From Bosea sp. Tri-49 (GTDB taxonomy: Bacteria > Pseudomonadota > Alphaproteobacteria > Rhizobiales > Beijerinckiaceae): 64,000 nucleotides of DNA. Below, piece after piece: positions 60,470 through 64,000 of the stretch. The notes under the pieces are model-generated. The model was not told the origin of the DNA and did no database searches. It saw only the letters and a list, made by a program, of their open reading frames with translations. The position numbers were made by a program, and so were the translations under genes. The stretch lies in contig NZ_CP017946.1 of assembly GCF_003952665.1 (NCBI RefSeq), forward strand, positions 5,165,001-5,229,000. The letters are read 5' to 3'. Numbering within the stretch: the first letter of the stretch is position 1; every line of letters begins with the position of its first letter.

Positions 60470-62104
60470 CTAATGGGACTTCTTCTCGGCCAGCACGTCG
60501 TGCAAAGCGAGTTCGTGCACGAGGGCGTTGAAGGTCACGTCGTCGATCTCGCCGCTCTTGAGCAGACCGCGCAAGGCTCCGCGCTCGGCCGCCAGAGCAG
60601 TCTGCCTCAAGGTGCTTTCGGCTCTCTGCAGCGTCGCTGCCTCCTCCCGCGGCGTCGTGCCGTCGTCGAGCAGAGCGAGGCGGCGCCGATAGGTCGCGAT
60701 CAGGCCCTCGGCCACCGCCTGATCGATCGTGGCGGCGCCGTCCGTACCGCCGCGATGGGCGACGCCTTCGAGCCGGGCGATCGCGGCTTCCGTCGCGGTG
60801 ATCCGTGCCCGCCGCAATTCGGTGGCATGAGCGGCGTGTCCGACAACGAGCCCGCGCACGATCGGCGGCAGTCCGACGCTGGCGATCACGAGCCAGAGCA
60901 GGATCACGCCGGCGGCCAGAAAGATTGCGACGTCCCGCCCTGGAAAAGGCGAGCCGTCGAGTGCGAGCACCGGCAGGGACAAGACGCCGGCCAGCGTGAC
61001 GGCGCCGCGCACGCCCGCGATCGAGCTTGCAAGACGGATACGCGGGGTGGCGTTGAGCGGAACCTCGCGCCTGAGCCGGCTGATGATGCGTCCGGCCCCG
61101 ACCGCCACCGTGATCCAGAGATAGCGCAGCAGGATCAGGCAAAGCGTCAGCGCGACGACGATGCCGAGCGGCTGCCAGAGCCAGTGTGAGCTGGTCAGTG
61201 CCGGCGGCACGGCACGGATGATCGCCGGCAATTGCAGGCCGAGCACCACGAAGAGCGTGCCGTTGAGGAGGAAGGCGAGCATCGTCCAGAAGGAGTGGGC
61301 GAGCATATAGGCGGAGACGCTGAGCTGGCTGGCGGTGCGTGTGCGGCCGACCGTCAGGCCGGCGACGACGGCGGCGAGCACGCCGGAGGCATGCACGGCC
61401 TCCGCCGCCAGGAAGGCGGCGAAGGGCAGGAACATGACGACGAGCACCTGCGCTTCCGGCGCGATCCGATCGAACTTTGCCAGCAGCTTCAGCGCCCAGG
61501 AGACCACGACGACTGCGAGCAAGCCTGCGGCGACACCGCCGGCGACGGCGAACAGGAAGGCGAGTGAGGCCTGCCAGAGCGAGAAGCTGCCGGTCAGGGC
61601 CGCGGCGGTGGCGAAGCGGAAGATCACCAGGCCGGAGGCGTCGTTGAGCAGCGATTCCCCTTCGAGGATATGCATCAGGTCCTTCGGCACGCTCTCCTTG
61701 TCGACAATGGAGGAGACCGCGACGGCATCGGTCGGCGAGAGCACGGCGGCGAGCGCGAAGGCCACCGGCAGCGGCATGGACGGCACCAGCCAATGCAGAG
61801 CGAGGCCGCAGCCGAGGGTGGTGAAGAAGACCAGGCCGAACGACAGCGACAGGATCGGCCGCAGCAACCGGCGGTACTCGCGCTTCGGCGCCTCCCAGGC
61901 ATCGGCGAAGAGCAGCGGGGCGATGAAGAGCAGGAGGAAGAGCTCCGGCTCGATTGCGGTATGGAAGCCTGAGGTCGGCCAGGCGAGGGCGGCGCCAAGC
62001 GTGATCTGGACGATCGGCAGCGGGATGATCCTGAGCAGCCGGGTCAGCGGCTGCGAGGCCACCACGGCGATGACCAGGATCAGGATGAAGGTGAAAGTCT
62101 GCAT
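60470..62104 (-). CDS. Na+/H+ antiporter (CPA1 family)
   Basis: This 544-residue membrane protein has about 12 helices and the CPA1 features: LLFIAPLLFADAWEAPKRE (about 58-76), the ion-binding PTDAVAVSSIV (about 125-135) and GESLLNDASGLVIFRFA (about 149-165). A cytoplasmic tail of about 130 residues ends DVLAEKKSH. It exchanges Na+ or K+ for H+ across the inner membrane. The tail carries coiled-coil-like Arg/Glu-rich helices, probably regulatory. It is convergent with tam, 28 bases apart, and divergent from nothing close. The start ATG 62104 is at the edge of the first helix. Confidence 0.92.
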   Translation of the reverse strand: MQTFTFILILVIAVVASQPLTRLLRIIPLPIVQITLGAALAWPTSGFHTAIEPELFLLLFIAPLLFADAWEAPKREYRRLLRPILSLSFGLVFFTTLGCGLALHWLVPSMPLPVAFALAAVLSPTDAVAVSSIVDKESVPKDLMHILEGESLLNDASGLVIFRFATAAALTGSFSLWQASLAFLFAVAGGVAAGLLAVVVVSWALKLLAKFDRIAPEAQVLVVMFLPFAAFLAAEAVHASGVLAAVVAGLTVGRTRTASQLSVSAYMLAHSFWTMLAFLLNGTLFVVLGLQLPAIIRAVPPALTSSHWLWQPLGIVVALTLCLILLRYLWITVAVGAGRIISRLRREVPLNATPRIRLASSIAGVRGAVTLAGVLSLPVLALDGSPFPGRDVAIFLAAGVILLWLVIASVGLPPIVRGLVVGHAAHATELRRARITATEAAIARLEGVAHRGGTDGAATIDQAVAEGLIATYRRRLALLDDGTTPREEAATLQRAESTLRQTALAAERGALRGLLKSGEIDDVTFNALVHELALHDVLAEKKSH

Positions 62105-62202
62105 GGACTGCGCGGCTGGCCCGGTTCGCTCTGGGGTCGGTCGCGAGGTTTATCGTTCGGCCTCCGATGAGCCAAGCTCACCGGAGGCAGGTGCAAGCAA
62201 TT

Positions 62203-63135
62203 TTAGAACGCGACCTTGTCGGCGCCCTTGAGCTGGAGCTGCTCGCGGGCATCGTCCGGGGTCGCGATCTCCAAGCCGAGGCCTTCGATGATCTTGCGCG
62301 CGGCGCGAACCTGGTCGGCATTCGACTTGGCGAGCTGGCCGGGACCGAGCCAGAGCGAGTCTTCCAGGCCGACGCGCAGATTGCCGCCCATCGCGACCGC
62401 CATCGCCGCGATCGGCAATTGGTGGCGGCCGGCGCCGAGCACCGACCAGTGATAGTCGTCGCCGAAGAGCCGGTCGGCGGTGCGCTTCATATGGGCGACG
62501 TCCTCGGGATGCGGGCCGATGCCGCCGAGCAGGCCGAAGACCGACTGGACGAAGAAGGGCGGCTTCACCAGCCCGCGGTCGACGAAATGGGCCAGCGTGT
62601 AGAGATGGCCGATGTCGTAGCACTCGATCTCGAAGCGCGTGCCGTTCTCGGCGCAGGTCGTCAGGATGTTCTCGATGTCCTTGAAGGTGTTCTTGAACAC
62701 ACGGTCGTTCGAGCCCTCGAGATACGGGCGTTCCCAGTCGTGCTTGAACTCCGTGAAGCGGTTCAGCATCGGGTAGAGCCCGAAATTCATCGAGCCCATG
62801 TTGAGCGAGGCGACCTCGGGCTTGAAATGGGCGCAGGGCTGCAGCCGCTCCTCGACCAGCATGGTCGGGGCGCCGCCGGTGGTGATGTTGATGACGCAGT
62901 TCGAGCGCTGCTTGATCACCTTGAGGAAGGGCTCGAAGGCTTCCGGCGACTGATCGGGCTGGCCGGTCTTGGGGTTGCGGGCGTGGACATGGACCAGCGC
63001 CGCGCCGGCCTCGGCCGCGCCGACGGCGGCATCGATGATCTCCTCCGGCGTCACCGGCAGGTAGGGCGACATCGAGGGGGTGTGGATCGCGCCGGTGACG
63101 GCGCAGGTGATGATGACTTTGCGGTTCTTGGCCAT
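62203..63135 (-). CDS. Beta-keto acid cleavage enzyme (BKACE)
   Basis: This 310-residue enzyme of the former DUF849 family cleaves a beta-keto acid with acetyl-CoA to acetoacetate and a new acyl-CoA. Its marks are VIITCAVTGAIHTPSMSPYLPVTPEEI, the zinc-binding pair His49 and His51 in HVHARNPKTG, INITTGGAPTM, and ECYDIGHLYTL with GLEDSLWLGPGQLAKSNADQV at the end. The known substrates include 3-keto-5-aminohexanoate and dehydrocarnitine. The upstream dehydrogenase (lambda-crystallin-like) suggests a 3-hydroxy acid is first oxidised and then cleaved, as in carnitine degradation. ATG 63135 follows GAAGGAC; the frame is open upstream to 63177. Confidence 0.92.
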   Translation of the reverse strand: MAKNRKVIITCAVTGAIHTPSMSPYLPVTPEEIIDAAVGAAEAGAALVHVHARNPKTGQPDQSPEAFEPFLKVIKQRSNCVINITTGGAPTMLVEERLQPCAHFKPEVASLNMGSMNFGLYPMLNRFTEFKHDWERPYLEGSNDRVFKNTFKDIENILTTCAENGTRFEIECYDIGHLYTLAHFVDRGLVKPPFFVQSVFGLLGGIGPHPEDVAHMKRTADRLFGDDYHWSVLGAGRHQLPIAAMAVAMGGNLRVGLEDSLWLGPGQLAKSNADQVRAARKIIEGLGLEIATPDDAREQLQLKGADKVAF

Positions 63136-63173
63136 GCGATGAAGTCCTTCGCTGATCCCTAAATCTTTGAAAC

Positions 63174-64000
63174 TCACGCCGGCTTGCGCTTAGCGGCGCG
63201 CTTGTGCGCCTGCAGGGCGGCGAGGCGGCTGTCGCGCCAATCGCTGACGCGCTTGATGCGGCTGGCCTCCTGCGCGCCGCGCCATTCGCGCATGACTTCG
63301 GCGACCGTCTCCGGCTTGAACGGATTGCCGAGCCCCTCCGAGGATTTGACCATGCGGTCGAGCGATTCCGAATAGCGCGCGCAGTAGTCGGGAATGCCGC
63401 CGGGCGCATTGAGCTCGATCGTCTCGAACGGGCCCATGAACGACCAGCGCAGGCCGAGCCCGTCGCGGATGGTCTTGTCGACATCCTCGGCGCTGGCGAC
63501 GCCCTCGCCGACGAGGCGGAAGGCCTCGGCCAGCAGCACCGCTTGCAAACGGTTGAGCACGAAGCCGGGCTTCTCCTTGCGCAGCATGATCGCGACCTGC
63601 CCGGCCTGCTCGTAGATGCGCTTGGCCTTGGCGACGACCTTGGGATCGGTCCAGGGCGCCGGGGCGAGCTCGACGATCGGCACCAGATGCGGCGGGTTGA
63701 CCGGATGGGCGACGAGGCAGCGAGCCCGGCCCTTCAGCTCTTCCGAGAAGGTCGAGGCCATGATGAAGGAGGTGGAGGAGGCCAGGATGGCGGAGGCCGG
63801 TGCGAGCGCGTCCATCTGCGCGAAGAGCTCGCGCTTGGCCTCGATCGTCTCCGGTCCGTTCTCCTGCACCAGCGCAACGCCCTTCAGCGCATCGGCAAGA
63901 TCTCTGGCGACGCGGATGCGGGCGAGCGAGCCCTTGGGGTCATCGACCAGGCCGTGGCCGGCGAGTTCCCTGAGGTTCTTGCCGATATGGACGCGGGCGG
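63174..64000 (-). CDS. 3-hydroxyacyl-CoA dehydrogenase family protein (lambda-crystallin-like), N-terminus missing
   Basis: The gene runs off the right edge; 275 C-terminal residues are visible. They include ILASSTSFIMASTFSEELKGRARCLVAHPVNPPHLVPIVELAP, the ligand-binding half of the NAD domain with the catalytic His in AHPVNPP. The C-terminal helical domain has KPGFVLNRLQAVLLAEAFRLVGEGVASAEDVD and GLGLRWSFMGPFETIELNAPGG. These phrases are those of lambda-crystallin/L-gulonate dehydrogenase and carnitine 3-dehydrogenase. The position before a BKACE gene, 38 bases apart, supports oxidation of a 3-hydroxy acid. The NAD-binding start (GxGxxG) lies outside the window. Confidence 0.9.
   Translation of the reverse strand, partial: ARVHIGKNLRELAGHGLVDDPKGSLARIRVARDLADALKGVALVQENGPETIEAKRELFAQMDALAPASAILASSTSFIMASTFSEELKGRARCLVAHPVNPPHLVPIVELAPAPWTDPKVVAKAKRIYEQAGQVAIMLRKEKPGFVLNRLQAVLLAEAFRLVGEGVASAEDVDKTIRDGLGLRWSFMGPFETIELNAPGGIPDYCARYSESLDRMVKSSEGLGNPFKPETVAEVMREWRGAQEASRIKRVSDWRDSRLAALQAHKRAAKRKPA

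Overview
This is 64 kb of G+C-rich DNA with dense, mostly short-spaced genes. The gene content fits an alphaproteobacterium of the order Hyphomicrobiales, most likely close to Bosea. That placement is an inference from gene families: an Omp25/31-type beta-barrel, a BioY transporter, an Irr-type iron box, many LysR regulators, opine-oxidase-like dehydrogenases and a BKACE enzyme. Nothing in the window is a phylogenetic marker that would settle the genus. I see no insertion sequence, integrase, prophage, CRISPR array or rRNA operon.

Layout. 0-9.7 kb is a catabolic stretch: a cysteine-cluster protein, a VOC protein, a P1 peptidase, a GAF histidine kinase, an amidase, a MarR-patatin pair divergent from an acyl-CoA synthetase, and a Tat-exported sulfatase. 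9.7-14.5 kb looks like an accessory patch. It holds dispersed repeats, a broken copy of the 3' end of the acyl-CoA synthetase gene, small genes and two tRNA genes (Gln-TTG on minus, Pro-CGG on plus). 14.5-25.8 kb holds a chemoreceptor, bioY, an MBL hydrolase, a secreted caspase-like protein with a secreted partner, ilvD and LysR regulators. After a repeat-filled gap (25.8-26.6 kb), 27.1-35 kb is a hydroxamate-siderophore uptake cluster: ECF sigma, anti-sigma, TonB receptor, fhuD, fhuB and fhuF. An Irr/ICE-like box lies upstream, and there is no fhuC.

35.2-47.2 kb is the most interesting region. A six-gene minus-strand operon encodes a three-subunit, opine-oxidase-like FAD/[2Fe-2S] dehydrogenase, a second amino-acid-oxidase-type flavoprotein and two peptide/opine ABC permeases. 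It faces a divergent LysR gene. The matching binding protein, a fused double ATPase and an 8-oxoguanine-deaminase-type amidohydrolase follow. Together they look like one uptake-and-oxidation system for an imino acid, opine or N-substituted amino acid.

47.2-64 kb holds a HAD nucleotidase, argB, DUF423 and BrkB-type membrane proteins, an outer-membrane porin-like protein, an AraC regulator divergent from an M20 deacylase plus alpha-oxoamine-synthase pair, a TetR-DUF6151-DUF6958 operon, a helix-turn-helix/SRPBCC pair, a LysR-SDR divergent pair with an SDR lacking the usual catalytic residues, tam, a CPA1 antiporter, and a BKACE enzyme with a lambda-crystallin-like dehydrogenase that runs off the window. 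Intergenic spaces carry at least three families of dispersed palindromic repeats.
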